A stretch of 64,000 bases of DNA, taken from NCBI GenBank assembly GCA_012840135.1, contig DUMA01000033.1, forward strand, positions 1 to 64,000, read 5' to 3'. The stretch is from Thermoanaerobacterales bacterium (GTDB taxonomy: Bacteria; Bacillota; Thermosediminibacteria; Thermosediminibacterales; Tepidanaerobacteraceae). Of this stretch, positions 24,942 to 33,716 are shown in pieces. The first letter of the stretch is position 1; each line of letters opens with the position of its first letter. The notes beneath the pieces are model-generated. The model ran no database searches. It was not told the DNA's origin and saw nothing but the letters and a program-made list of their open reading frames with translations. The position numbers and the translations under genes were made by a program.

Positions 24942-26303
24942 TTACTTGGAACCGGCTATGGATTTATCTTCCTCCAGTACATTGCCCTCCCACACATACT
25001 TTCTGGTCTCAGCTACCAGCACTCCGCTTAAGGCAAGGAGTGAAATCAGGTTCGGAATGGCCATCAGGCCGTTGAACATATCGGCAAATCCCCATACCAC
25101 GTCAAGAGTCGTCACTGCTCCCACAAATGATGCTATGACCCAGAGCCAGCGGTAAGGTGGAATGGCTTTTGTGCCCAGCAGATATTCCACAGCTTTTTCG
25201 CAATAGTACGACCATCCGAGTATTGTGGAATATACAAAGGTCAAAAGGCCGATGGTGAGAGTTATGGGGCCGATAACGGGAATCTGATCAAACGCTGTTT
25301 TGGTAAGTTCCGCTCCTTTTAGACCCGTTTCCCATGAACCTGTGGTCACCAGCACCAGACCTGTCATAAGGCAGATCACCACAGTATCCCAGAAGGTGCC
25401 CGTCATCTGTACCAGAGCCTGTCTTGCAGCATTGGGCGTCTGGGCTGCTGCGGCGGCTATGGGCGCACTGCCGAGGCCCGATTCGTTGGAGAAAAGTCCC
25501 CGGGCTACACCGTAGCGAATGGCTGCCATTACAGTAGCTCCGGTGAATCCTCCCGTCATGGCCTGTCCCGTAAAGGCACTCTTCAATATTGTAACGATGG
25601 CACCGGGCAGAGCGCTGATATTCATTACTAATATAATAAGACATCCTAGAACATAAACTATAGCCATAAAAGGCACAAGAGCCTCGCATACTCTGGCTAT
25701 GCTTTTTATTCCTCCTATGATCACTATACCCGTCAGGAATGCGATGACAAGCCCCGTAATCCATGGAGAAATATGAAAAGTAGTTTTCACCATCTCGGAA
25801 ATGGAATTTGACTGGACCGTGACACCGATGCCAAAACCGGCAATGGCTGTAAACAGTGCAAATAAAATACCGAGCCATTTCATTCCCAAACCCCGTTCCA
25901 GAACGTACATGGGACCGCCGGCCATCTGGCCTATGGAATTTTTGACCCTGTATTTCACCGACAGAAGAGCTTCAGAGTATTTTGTGGCTATACCGAAAAC
26001 ACCCGTTATCCAGAGCCAGAATACCGCGCCGGGGCCGCCGAGACCTACTGCGGTGGCAACGCCAACTATGTTACCGGTTCCCACAGTAGCCGCAAGGGCG
26101 GTGGTCAAGGCCCCAAAATGACTGACATCGCCTTCACCTTCTGAAGCCCTTGTAAGAGATAGTTTAATAGCCGGAAAAATATACTTCTGTATTATTTTTA
26201 ACTTGAAAGTTAGGAAAATATGAGTACCTACCAGCAGCACCAACATGGGCGGACCCCAGACTATACCGTTTGCAGCATCCAGAAAATTTTTAATCGCGTC
26301 CAA
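24942..26303 (-). CDS. Alanine/glycine:cation symporter, AgcS (DagA/AlsT) family
   Basis: 453 residues, about ten to eleven membrane helices. The family signature lies in ALAATVGTGNIVGVATAV (ion and substrate site), followed by GPGAVFWLWITGVFG and GGPMYVLERGLG. It imports alanine or glycine with sodium. It starts with TTG and has GGGAGGG 6 nt upstream. It is divergent from a TyrR-like sigma-54 activator and has a -24/-12 promoter at 26509-26522; alanine dehydrogenase on the other side of that activator makes alanine the likely substrate. Confidence 0.92.
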   Translation of the reverse strand: MDAIKNFLDAANGIVWGPPMLVLLVGTHIFLTFKLKIIQKYIFPAIKLSLTRASEGEGDVSHFGALTTALAATVGTGNIVGVATAVGLGGPGAVFWLWITGVFGIATKYSEALLSVKYRVKNSIGQMAGGPMYVLERGLGMKWLGILFALFTAIAGFGIGVTVQSNSISEMVKTTFHISPWITGLVIAFLTGIVIIGGIKSIARVCEALVPFMAIVYVLGCLIILVMNISALPGAIVTILKSAFTGQAMTGGFTGATVMAAIRYGVARGLFSNESGLGSAPIAAAAAQTPNAARQALVQMTGTFWDTVVICLMTGLVLVTTGSWETGLKGAELTKTAFDQIPVIGPITLTIGLLTFVYSTILGWSYYCEKAVEYLLGTKAIPPYRWLWVIASFVGAVTTLDVVWGFADMFNGLMAIPNLISLLALSGVLVAETRKYVWEGNVLEEDKSIAGSK

Positions 26304-26508
26304 TAAAAACCCTCCCGTTTTAATTTTTTATAGAGTTTTTGATTGATTCGCTTTTTTACAGCATTTATTCACCTCTCTTTCATTATACTTCCTCAAAACA
26401 GCTGCAAAAATGAATGCATGCTACCGGCTGTAAATTTCAATTTCAAAGCCGGCTAATCCATAAGTTAATGCAATAAAACTCATATACAGATTATACAATA
26501 TCTATGTT

Positions 26509-26522
26509 GCAAAATACATACC
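26509..26522 (-). promoter_or_regulatory. Sigma-54 (-24/-12) promoter of the alanine symporter gene
   Basis: Minus strand TTGGTATGTATTTTGCAA: GG at 26522-26521, exactly 10 nt, GC at 26510-26509. It implies a start near 26498 and a leader of about 195 nt before the symporter. A sigma-54 activator gene lies divergent to it and an upstream site at 26577-26593 is about 87 bp before the predicted start. Confidence 0.78.
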
Positions 26523-26550
26523 AATGTCAAATTTATTAATTTTGTTAATT

Positions 26551-26566
26551 TGTGATAATTATCACA
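26551..26566. promoter_or_regulatory. Perfect 16-bp palindrome resembling a CRP/FNR-family site
   Basis: TGTGATAATTATCACA is an exact palindrome with the TGTGA-N6-TCACA form bound by CRP-like regulators. It lies between the sigma-54 promoter and the activator's start, so it may regulate either. A CRP/FNR-type protein is not encoded in the window. Confidence 0.5.
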
Positions 26567-26576
26567 TTTTTCGTTC

Positions 26577-26593
26577 GGAACTTTTTGTTTCCA
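26577..26593. promoter_or_regulatory. Upstream activator site, copy 1 (alanine regulon)
   Basis: GGAACTTTTTGTTTCCA, identical to a site at 28250-28266 before alanine dehydrogenase. GGAA and TTCC form a dyad. It sits about 87 bp upstream of the predicted sigma-54 start of the symporter, the distance expected for an enhancer. Confidence 0.7.
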
Positions 26594-26692
26594 CAGTTTC
26601 CATTTATGCAGGATAATATTTGTCATATGTCGAATTATAACATTGATTTTATATTATTAACGAGTCTGGCTGACAGGTCCGGGGGTGTCTGC

Positions 26693-28237
26693 TTGAAAAA
26701 GTATCGCTATCGCATTAGATTCATAGACCGCGTGGGCATGGTACACGATATATCGGAGATAGTCGCAAAATACGGCGCCAATATCCTTTCTCTTTCCGTG
26801 AGGCCGGGGGAGATCTATCTTCAGATGGAACCGGTGCAGGAGGAAAAGCTTCGCTTTATTACAGAAAAAATTAGTTTGATAAAGGATGTATATGAAATTA
26901 CTCCCATAGAATGGATGCCCCATGAACTTGCGGAACTGCAGCTCAGAACCGTCATAAATTCCGTTCAGGAGGGAATATTATCAATAAATGGTAATTTCAT
27001 TATTACCATCTGCAACCTGAGGGCTGCCGAGCTGCTTGGTCTGGAACAACCGCCGGTTGGAAGAGTGCTATCCGATGTTTTTGAGGTTCCCGCCGAAATT
27101 TTGAAGCATTTACAGGAAGGAAAGCTGCTGGAACAAAGAGAGATTAGCATTTCGACACCTCGGGGCAAGTTGAAACTCATGATAAATTCAAAACCAGTCT
27201 TTGATGACAGAGGAAAGCCATCGGGTGCAGTCATGAGCTTTCAAAAGATGTCCGAAGTTCGCAGGCTGGCTCATTCTCTCACGCGGCCCGTAATGGTAAC
27301 CTTCGATGATATCATATATGAGAGCAAGACGATGGCGGAAATCGTTGAATTAGCCAGAACCATAGCCCGGGGAGATTCCACCGTGCTTCTTCGGGGAGAA
27401 AGCGGCACCGGCAAGGAGCTTTTTGCCAGAGCTATTCACATGGCCAGCCCCCGCAAGGATAAGCCCTTTGTGGTTGTCAATTGTGCGGCTATCCCCGATA
27501 CGCTTCTTGAAAGCGAACTTTTTGGCTATGCCGACGGAACTTTTACCGGAGGCCGAAAAGGAGGACGGCAGGGCCTTTTTGAATTTGCGCACCACGGCAC
27601 AATTTTTCTGGATGAAATTGGTGAAATACCTCCCTATGTCCAGGCAAAACTCCTGAGAGTACTTCAGGAAGGCAGCGTCCGGAGGCTGGGAGAAATGGAA
27701 GAAACACGGGTCGATGTAAGGGTGATTGCGGCTACGAACCGTCCTCTAGAAGAAATGATTGTGAGAGGAGATTTCAGACAGGATCTTTTCTACAGGTTAA
27801 ATGTAATTCCCATATACCTTCCGCCTCTCAGAGAACATAAAAAGGATATCTCCGTTCTGGTGGATTACTTTATAAACAAGTTCAATCAAAGATTCAACAA
27901 GAAAGTTCAGGGCATTTCGCCTGAAGCCCTTGACTGTCTGATGCGCTACGATTGGCCGGGCAATATAAGAGAGCTGGAAAATGTCATGGAAAGAGCTATG
28001 AACCTGACCAGGGATTTCATAATAAAACCCAGAGATATAATAATAAATACGCCGGATTTTCTTGTGTCATCTTCCGAAAAATATTTTCACCTGAAAGATG
28101 CTGTCAGAGAAACGGAAAAGGAAACGCTGATAAGAGCGCTTTCCCAGGGAGGTAGCGCCAGAAAGGCAGCCAAAATATTGGGCGTTTCTCACACCACGGT
28201 AATAAAAAAGATTAAAAAATACGGACTGTCCCTGTAA
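26693..28237 (+). CDS. TyrR-like sigma-54 activator: ACT, PAS, AAA+ and Fis-type HTH domains
   Basis: 514 residues from a TTG at 26693 with GGGGGTG 5 nt upstream; upstream in-frame codons overlap the palindrome and lack protein-like content. An ACT domain (1-75, RYRIRFIDRVGMVHDISEIV) suggests amino-acid binding; a PAS domain follows (about 85-190). The AAA+ domain has Walker A GESGTGKE, Walker B GTIFLDEIGEIP, and the sigma-54 loop as GTFTGG instead of GAFTGA. The C-terminal HTH is SARKAAKILGVSHTTVIKKI. It lies between the symporter and alanine dehydrogenase genes, both with -24/-12 promoters, so it very likely controls both in response to an amino acid. Confidence 0.88.
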   Translation: MKKYRYRIRFIDRVGMVHDISEIVAKYGANILSLSVRPGEIYLQMEPVQEEKLRFITEKISLIKDVYEITPIEWMPHELAELQLRTVINSVQEGILSINGNFIITICNLRAAELLGLEQPPVGRVLSDVFEVPAEILKHLQEGKLLEQREISISTPRGKLKLMINSKPVFDDRGKPSGAVMSFQKMSEVRRLAHSLTRPVMVTFDDIIYESKTMAEIVELARTIARGDSTVLLRGESGTGKELFARAIHMASPRKDKPFVVVNCAAIPDTLLESELFGYADGTFTGGRKGGRQGLFEFAHHGTIFLDEIGEIPPYVQAKLLRVLQEGSVRRLGEMEETRVDVRVIAATNRPLEEMIVRGDFRQDLFYRLNVIPIYLPPLREHKKDISVLVDYFINKFNQRFNKKVQGISPEALDCLMRYDWPGNIRELENVMERAMNLTRDFIIKPRDIIINTPDFLVSSSEKYFHLKDAVRETEKETLIRALSQGGSARKAAKILGVSHTTVIKKIKKYGLSL

Positions 28238-28249
28238 CTATTTCCATGT

Positions 28250-28266
28250 GGAACTTTTTGTTTCCA
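28250..28266. promoter_or_regulatory. Upstream activator site, copy 2 (alanine regulon)
   Basis: GGAACTTTTTGTTTCCA, identical over 17 bp to the site at 26577-26593. It is preceded by a further dyad TTCC-ATGT-GGAA sharing its first half. It ends about 110 bp before the predicted start of the alanine dehydrogenase transcript. Confidence 0.7.
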
Positions 28267-28352
28267 TGCTGAAAATACCGGTTTAAAATCAAAATGTCTG
28301 TTTTTGCTTAAACTAAGGTTATCGTCAGATAATATCATTTCTTTCCCCTTTC

Positions 28353-28368
28353 TGGCATAAGTCTTGCA
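28353..28368 (+). promoter_or_regulatory. Sigma-54 (-24/-12) promoter of alanine dehydrogenase
   Basis: TGGCATAAGTCTTGCA: GG at 28354-28355, 10 nt, GC at 28366-28367, close to the TGGCAC-N5-TTGCA consensus. The predicted start is near 28379, about 40 nt before the ald ATG. Confidence 0.85.
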
Positions 28369-28417
28369 AGACTATATTATCGTAGATGAATTACAACAAA
28401 TAGGGGAGGAAAATACA

Positions 28418-29542
28418 ATGATAGTCGGCGTTCCAAAAGAAATAAAGGCCCAGGAAAACCGCGTAGCCATGACTCCCGCCGGTGTCGATGCCATGGTGGA
28501 AGCCGGACATAAAGTCCTCGTTGAAAAGGGAGCCGGTGAAGGTGCAGGTTTCCCCGATGAGAGTTACAGGGCTGCAGGTGCGGAAATCGTAACCGATGCT
28601 GCCGATGTATGGGGACGCAGCGATATGATAATAAAGGTAAAAGAGCCGCTGCCTTCGGAATACAAATATTTCAAGCCCGGCCTCATCCTGTTCACATATT
28701 TGCATCTGGCTCCCGAGCCTGAATTGACGAAAGCTCTTATGGACAACAAAGTTGTTTCTATAGCATATGAGACGGTGCAAAGAGCAGACAGAAGTCTTCC
28801 GCTGCTTACGCCCATGAGCGAAATCGCCGGCCGTATGGCAGTCCAGGTTGGCGCCACCTATCTGGAGAAGATAAACGGCGGCAAGGGAGTGCTCCTGGAT
28901 GGAGTCGCCGGTGTTCCTCCGGCATCGGTAGTAGTCGTGGGAGCCGGAACGGTGGGTACCAGTGCGGTAAAGAGAGCTGTAGGCGTGGGCGCCAGGGTCA
29001 CCGTCGTGGACATCAATATTGACAGGCTACGCTACCTGGAAGATATTTTCCGCAACAGTATTGAAACTTTGTATTCAAACCGGTTTAACCTTATGGAAGC
29101 CATCAGCAATGCCGACCTCGTGGTGGGCTCTGTGCTCATTCCAGGAGCAAAAGCGCCCAAGCTTGTCACCGAAGAAATGGTCAAAAGCATGAAACCCGGC
29201 AGCGTCATCGTGGATGTGGCCATCGACCAGGGCGGTTGCGTGGAAACCATCGATCATCCTACCACCCATGCAGACCCCGTATTCATAAAATATGGAGTGG
29301 TGCATTATGCCGTAGCCAACATCCCCGGTGTCGTCCCGAGGACATCAACTCTCGCTTTGACAAATGCCACATTGCCCTATGCCATCAAGATCGCAAACAA
29401 AGGGTGGAGGCAGGCTATAATAGATGATCCCGCCCTCGCAAAAGGTGTAAATGTTCTGGATGGAAAGGTAACCTTCAAAGCAGTGGCTGAAGCTCACAAT
29501 CTGCCTTACTATTCGGTAGAAGATGTGCTGAAAAACCTTTAG
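28418..29542 (+). CDS. ald: Alanine dehydrogenase
   Basis: 374 residues, typical for Ald. The N-terminus [21 protein letters not shown] carries the catalytic Arg and Lys-type residues; the Rossmann motif is [12 protein letters not shown], followed by [11 protein letters not shown]; the catalytic Asp lies in [19 protein letters not shown]. It makes pyruvate and ammonia from L-alanine using NAD, or the reverse. The ATG at 28418 has GGGGAGG 8 nt upstream; the in-frame ATG at 28364 would lie upstream of the predicted transcript start. It is transcribed from a sigma-54 promoter next to a TyrR-like activator and ends at a strong terminator. Confidence 0.96.
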   Translation: MIVGVPKEIKAQENRVAMTPAGVDAMVEAGHKVLVEKGAGEGAGFPDESYRAAGAEIVTDAADVWGRSDMIIKVKEPLPSEYKYFKPGLILFTYLHLAPEPELTKALMDNKVVSIAYETVQRADRSLPLLTPMSEIAGRMAVQVGATYLEKINGGKGVLLDGVAGVPPASVVVVGAGTVGTSAVKRAVGVGARVTVVDINIDRLRYLEDIFRNSIETLYSNRFNLMEAISNADLVVGSVLIPGAKAPKLVTEEMVKSMKPGSVIVDVAIDQGGCVETIDHPTTHADPVFIKYGVVHYAVANIPGVVPRTSTLALTNATLPYAIKIANKGWRQAIIDDPALAKGVNVLDGKVTFKAVAEAHNLPYYSVEDVLKNL

Positions 29543-29547
29543 AAAAT

Positions 29548-29575
29548 AAGCCCCCGGTTATTACCGGGGGCTTTC
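29548..29575 (+). terminator. Intrinsic terminator of ald
   Basis: An 11-bp stem AAGCCCCCGGT/ACCGGGGGCTT with a 4-nt loop, followed by a short T-rich tail. It overlaps the 3' end of the convergent histidine kinase gene, so it may serve both. Confidence 0.8.
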
Positions 29576-31300
29576 TTCCGGTGTATCTTCCGGAAGCGAA
29601 AAGTAAAAGGCCGTACCGCCTTCGGCGCAGTTTTTAGCCCATACCCTGCCACCGTGAACCTCTACAATATTCTTGACGATGGCAAGCCCAAGGCCGGTGC
29701 CTCCGGTCTTTCGAGTGCGGGCTTTATCCACTTTATAAAATCTCTCCCAGATAAAAGGCAGTTCGTCCTCCGGTATCCCGGGCCCCTGGTCTTTTACTGA
29801 GACTACAATGCCGCTTTCGCTCCTCTGAACTTTTATTTTTATCTCTCCGCTGCTTTCATTATAGCGCATAGCATTATCTATAAGGTTTATCATGACCTGC
29901 TCTATCCTGTCTTCATCGGCCATAACCAGAGGAACTTCTTCGAATTCCGTCGATATTTTCATTCCTTTTTTCTGGCAAATGGGAGCTAGCTTCTTTACAA
30001 CTCTCTCTATCAGGTTTTTCAAGGATATCTTGTCCTTTTTCAGGTGAAGGTGGCCGCTTTCTATCTGAGACAAATCCAGAAGTTCATTTACCATGCGTCT
30101 CAATCTCAAGGTTTCATCAAGGATTATATTCAAGTATTTCTTCTTCTCCTCCGGGTCCTCCACCATGCCGTCGAGAAGGGCTTCGGTATATCCCTGGAGG
30201 TATGACAGAGGAGTCCTGAGTTCGTGGGAAACATTGCCTACAAACTCCCTCCGGAGGTGTTCCAGCTTTCTTTCCCTTGTTACATCCTGAAGCACAGCCA
30301 CCATGCCCCAGAGATTTAAGTTCTCATCCATAAGCGGAGCCAGCCTTGCGCTAATGGTCCTGCCATCAAACTTCAGTTCCTCCTGAAGAGGTTTCTTGGT
30401 TTCTCTAACTCTGTCAAGGAGGGGATACAGTACCTTGAATCCTTCATCCCCACCGTCGCGCATCTCAACCTGAAGCATGTCATACGCTTGAGGATTGGCC
30501 ATAATCAACTGGTTGTTTGCATCAAAAGTTATAACTCCATCGGTCATGCTCAGTAGCACGTTTTTAAGCTGTTCTTTTTCCTGGGACAGGGCATTTATAT
30601 TGTTCTTCAAGGCGTCTGATAGATAATTTATGGTCTTTGCCAGAGTACCGATCTCATCTTCGGAGCTTACGCTCACCCTGCCCTCGAAATCGCCCCTTGC
30701 CATGCCTTCAGCCACTTTTTTAATATCAATGAGGGGCCTTGATACGGTCTTTGACAGCACGAAACTCAATGCCGTAGCCACGATAACGGCACCCGTCGCT
30801 GTCAGCAGTATGAGGCGTCTTATCTGCCAGATGGAATTCTGAATGGATTCCATAGGAGAATATAGGATAAGGGCACCCATTACCCCTCCTTCCGTCTTAA
30901 TGGGCAGCGCCACCGTCAGCATAGCCGCCCCGAACTGGGATATATACCCCTTATGAATTACGATATTGCCCTTCAATACTTCCGAGAACTCCCTGCCATC
31001 CATCAGCATGCCTTTAAATTTTAAAATATTGGAACTGGCCTGAATAAGCCCCTGCCTGTTTACCACTACGGCATGGGCGTTTATGAATTTGCTTATGTCC
31101 ACGAGCTCCATCGGGTCAATCCCCTGCAATATCAATGCGATAAGCTGCTGTCCTTCGTTTATCATCTCATTTTGCCTTATATTAAAGTAAAAGTCTTCAA
31201 ATACTCGAGACAGAATAAGGCCTGAAAACAACAGGGTAATTATGGTGAGGACGATCATGTAAAGCCATAATTTAAAAATAATACTTTTATTTGGGTTCAT
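29561..31300 (-). CDS. Sensor histidine kinase (ResE/PhoR/WalK-like)
   Basis: 579 residues. Two membrane helices (about 9-30 and 165-185) flank an extracytoplasmic sensor; a HAMP domain (about 186-238), a PAS domain (about 245-350), the HisKA dimer with VGNVSHELRTPLSY (phospho-His), and the ATPase with N box MINLIDNAMRYNE, G1 DQGPGIPEDE and G2 GTGLGLAIVK follow in order. The ATG overlaps the response-regulator stop as ATGA, so the pair is translationally coupled. The signal is unknown; envelope or phosphate/redox sensing is typical for this architecture. Confidence 0.93.
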   Translation of the reverse strand: MNPNKSIIFKLWLYMIVLTIITLLFSGLILSRVFEDFYFNIRQNEMINEGQQLIALILQGIDPMELVDISKFINAHAVVVNRQGLIQASSNILKFKGMLMDGREFSEVLKGNIVIHKGYISQFGAAMLTVALPIKTEGGVMGALILYSPMESIQNSIWQIRRLILLTATGAVIVATALSFVLSKTVSRPLIDIKKVAEGMARGDFEGRVSVSSEDEIGTLAKTINYLSDALKNNINALSQEKEQLKNVLLSMTDGVITFDANNQLIMANPQAYDMLQVEMRDGGDEGFKVLYPLLDRVRETKKPLQEELKFDGRTISARLAPLMDENLNLWGMVAVLQDVTRERKLEHLRREFVGNVSHELRTPLSYLQGYTEALLDGMVEDPEEKKKYLNIILDETLRLRRMVNELLDLSQIESGHLHLKKDKISLKNLIERVVKKLAPICQKKGMKISTEFEEVPLVMADEDRIEQVMINLIDNAMRYNESSGEIKIKVQRSESGIVVSVKDQGPGIPEDELPFIWERFYKVDKARTRKTGGTGLGLAIVKNIVEVHGGRVWAKNCAEGGTAFYFSLPEDTPEESPR

Positions 31301-31983
31301 TTAACCACCTCAAACTTATAACCGACTCCCCATACCGTACTTATATATGATGCGGCTTTGCTGCGTCCAAGCTTCTCCCTCAATTGCTTTACATGGGTGT
31401 CTACGGTCCTCAGGCTGCCGAAAAAGTCATACCCCCATACTTCTTCCAGCAGTTTTTCCCGTGTGAACACTTTGTCCCTGTTTCTGGCAAGATAATACAG
31501 TAGATCAAATTCTTTGGGAGTGAGATCCACTTCCCTGCCATTTACTTTCACTATCCTGGATTCAGGCTCTATGATCAGGTCCGGGAACTCCAGGGTCTCT
31601 TCCGGCTCTTCCTTGGGACCGAGGCGCCGTAGAAGGGCCTTCACCCTGGCGGTGAGCTCTCGGGGACTGAAAGGTTTTACCACATAATCATCGGCGCCCA
31701 GTTCAAAACCCAGCACCTTATCGAATTCCTCTCCCCGGGCCGTCAGCATTATCACCGGAATGTCGTATTTTTTTCGGATCTCCTTGCATACGGTCCAGCC
31801 ATCCACTACAGGCAGCATGAGGTCGAGAATAATAAGATTGTATTTAGTTTTATTTATCATATCCAGAGCCTGTTGACCATCACAGGCTTCATCAACGATA
31901 TAACCTTCCTTTTCAAGATAAAGCCTGACCAGCTCTACCATTCGCTTTTCATCATCTACCATCAGTATCCTTATCTCCGCCAT
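31297..31983 (-). CDS. OmpR/PhoB-family response regulator
   Basis: 228 residues. The receiver domain has the acidic pair VDDEK, phospho-Asp in LIILDLMLP (near 54), Thr in MLTARGE and Lys in VVKPFSPREL. The C-terminal winged helix (about 130-228) includes LTPKEFDLLYYLARN and RTVDTHVKQLREKLG. GGAGGAG precedes the ATG. It is the partner of the overlapping kinase gene and reads as a WalR/PhoP-like regulator. Confidence 0.94.
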   Translation of the reverse strand: MAEIRILMVDDEKRMVELVRLYLEKEGYIVDEACDGQQALDMINKTKYNLIILDLMLPVVDGWTVCKEIRKKYDIPVIMLTARGEEFDKVLGFELGADDYVVKPFSPRELTARVKALLRRLGPKEEPEETLEFPDLIIEPESRIVKVNGREVDLTPKEFDLLYYLARNRDKVFTREKLLEEVWGYDFFGSLRTVDTHVKQLREKLGRSKAASYISTVWGVGYKFEVVK

Positions 31984-32010
31984 TACTCTCTCCTCCTGTA
32001 CAAATATTAC

Positions 32011-32037
32011 AAAAAAAGGTCAAGAGATACCTTGACC
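32011..32037 (-). terminator. Intrinsic terminator between pdaB-like gene and the two-component operon
   Basis: A 7-bp stem GGTCAAG/CTTGACC (32018-32024, 32031-32037) followed on the minus strand by T7. It separates the deacetylase transcript from the response regulator. Confidence 0.8.
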
Positions 32038-32121
32038 GAAATCTTACTATTATTATAGATTTGCCTTTATATTTAGTCAACACTTTTCACTCTTTTGATG
32101 TTTTCACTATTTCTGACAGGA

Positions 32122-32904
32122 TTATGGAGATTTTCTCATTTCACCGGTGGATCTGTCGATATAATAATTTCCTTTAATCAAAAGATGGGATACGGGCACT
32201 ATTTCATACCCCTGCCTTTTTAACTCATTGATTATGGGCTCTAAAGCCTCCGCCGTATATTTGCCGTTGTTGTGAAAAAGCACTATGGAACCCGGTCTTA
32301 CCCTTTTTATGACCCTGTCATATATGGCACCGGCACTCAAATCCTTCCAGTCAAGGGAATCCACATCCCACTGTATCACATGATAGCCAAGTTCATTGGC
32401 GGTGGTAATCAGTGTGTTGCTGTAGTCGCCGAAGGGAGGGCGAAAAAGGATGGCATTCTGGCCTGTAAGTTCTTTTATTTTATCATGGGTAGTTTTAAAC
32501 TCTTTGATTATTTCTTCCTTTGAAAGGCCGCCCATTTTCGGATGTGTGGCCGAGTGATTGCCTATTTCATGGCCTTCCCGGGCTATGCGCCGTGTCATGT
32601 CCGGGTATTTGTCCATCCAGAATTTCACAAGAAAAAAAGTGGTCTTTATATCATGCTTTTTCAATATCTCCAGTAATTTTGGAGTAATATCGGAACCCCA
32701 TGCTGCATCGAAGGATATGGCCACCTTTTTTTCCTGAGTTTCTACCCTGTAAATAGGCACCAGGCGGTCAAGCCTTCCGAAAACCCCTACGGTTTTGGGG
32801 AAAATTGTATAAAAGCAGGAAAAGGCAACCGCAAAAATCGTCAACAGACATATTATACACGTGATAGTTTTTTCATTAAAACACATCTTTTTTATCTTCT
32901 CCAC
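32122..32904 (-). CDS. Polysaccharide deacetylase family protein, PdaB-like
   Basis: 260 residues. An N-terminal membrane anchor (about 15-35) is followed by a NodB-type barrel. Motif 1 reads SFDAAWGSD, the PdaB form where one catalytic Asp of TFDDG is replaced; the His pair is in HSATHPK; RPPFGDYS and LFHNNGKY give motifs 3 and 5. PdaB proteins act at the cell surface and maintain spores after late sporulation. The GTG start has little room for its ribosome binding site; an ATG at 32886 is a possible alternative. Confidence 0.85.
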   Translation of the reverse strand: MEKIKKMCFNEKTITCIICLLTIFAVAFSCFYTIFPKTVGVFGRLDRLVPIYRVETQEKKVAISFDAAWGSDITPKLLEILKKHDIKTTFFLVKFWMDKYPDMTRRIAREGHEIGNHSATHPKMGGLSKEEIIKEFKTTHDKIKELTGQNAILFRPPFGDYSNTLITTANELGYHVIQWDVDSLDWKDLSAGAIYDRVIKRVRPGSIVLFHNNGKYTAEALEPIINELKRQGYEIVPVSHLLIKGNYYIDRSTGEMRKSP

Positions 32905-33027
32905 CCCCCTATTTTATCTACTAATTTGTATTCATAAATTCAACCTGTTATGATAAAATATTTTTTTATGTCGAATAAATCGGCCTTTTACAGAATAAAA
33001 TTTATTAAAAAACGGAGGTGAATTAAA

Positions 33028-33327
33028 ATGATATCCTTACGTCAAAAAAAAGGCGTAATTATAGGAATAATATGGAGCCTTACAGCCTGGGTACCTTACT
33101 ATACCGAGTATCTCGGCGCCCTGCGCCAGATAATTGGTATTCCGGCGGCTTTAGGCCTAAATATGGAACTGGCACTTGGGCGCGGAGATGCCTTTGTCTA
33201 CAGCATATTGCTCGGAGCAGGCCTGGGTTTCGTTTTCGGCAGCATGGTGGATGGTTTGAAGAACGGAGTAAAAATAATAGGGCTTTTTCCCCGCAGAAAA
33301 AGAAGGCTTCTTAGAAGGGGGTTGTAA
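33028..33327 (+). CDS. Small membrane protein of unknown function
   Basis: 99 residues with two hydrophobic segments (about 8-22 and 58-78) and a very basic C-terminus (RRKRRLLRRGL), so both ends probably face the cytoplasm. An AACGGAGGTG site precedes the ATG. The stop is 3 bp before the TTG of a GDT1-like half transporter, suggesting a joint function. I recognise no named family. Confidence 0.65.
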   Translation: MISLRQKKGVIIGIIWSLTAWVPYYTEYLGALRQIIGIPAALGLNMELALGRGDAFVYSILLGAGLGFVFGSMVDGLKNGVKIIGLFPRRKRRLLRRGL

Positions 33328-33330
33328 ATC

Positions 33331-33606
33331 TTGGTCCTCTGGAAAACTTTCACAGCCACCTTTACACTGGTATTTCTGGCTGAACTCGGAGATAAAACCC
33401 AGCTTTCGACCATGTTAATGGCCGCCCACAACCAATCTTACTTAGGCGTCTTTCTGGGAGCGTCTCTGGCATTGATAGCAAATACTGTCATCGGTGTATA
33501 TTTGGGGACAATAATTTCCAAATCCCTGCCCGTCTACTACATCCATTTAGGCGCAGGTATTGCGTTCATTGTCATAGGTTTGCTGCTTATTACTCAAAAA
33601 CTATAG
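33331..33606 (+). CDS. TMEM165/GDT1 (UPF0016) family half-transporter
   Basis: 91 residues, one copy of the family's repeat with the signature FLAELGDKTQLSTM near residue 14 and three membrane helices. Full-length members have two such repeats and move Mn or Ca ions; single-repeat bacterial forms probably pair. Only one copy is present here, so it should act as a homodimer or with a partner. TTG start with AAGGGGG 9 nt upstream. Directly follows the 99-residue membrane protein. Confidence 0.82.
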   Translation: MVLWKTFTATFTLVFLAELGDKTQLSTMLMAAHNQSYLGVFLGASLALIANTVIGVYLGTIISKSLPVYYIHLGAGIAFIVIGLLLITQKL

Positions 33607-33675
33607 TTTTAATTGAATTACCTCTCTGTAGATTATGATTATTTATATAAAAGGGTGTTTTTTAAATGCCCTATC

Positions 33676-33684
33676 TGGTATAAT
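33676..33684 (+). promoter_or_regulatory. Extended -10 promoter of the Na/Pi cotransporter gene
   Basis: TGGTATAAT, a TGn-extended -10 with a perfect TATAAT. The predicted start near 33691 lies after an upstream in-frame codon at 33687, which supports the TTG at 33717 as start of the cotransporter gene. Confidence 0.6.
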
Positions 33685-33716
33685 ATTTGAGGAAAAAATC
33701 TACTGGGAGGGATATT

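Noticed and set aside
26552..26692. An N-terminal extension of the TyrR-like activator starting at 26552
   Set aside because: The start codon lies inside the perfect palindrome, there is no ribosome binding site, the residues are low-complexity, and the ACT domain begins right after the TTG at 26693, which has GGGGGTG at 5 nt.
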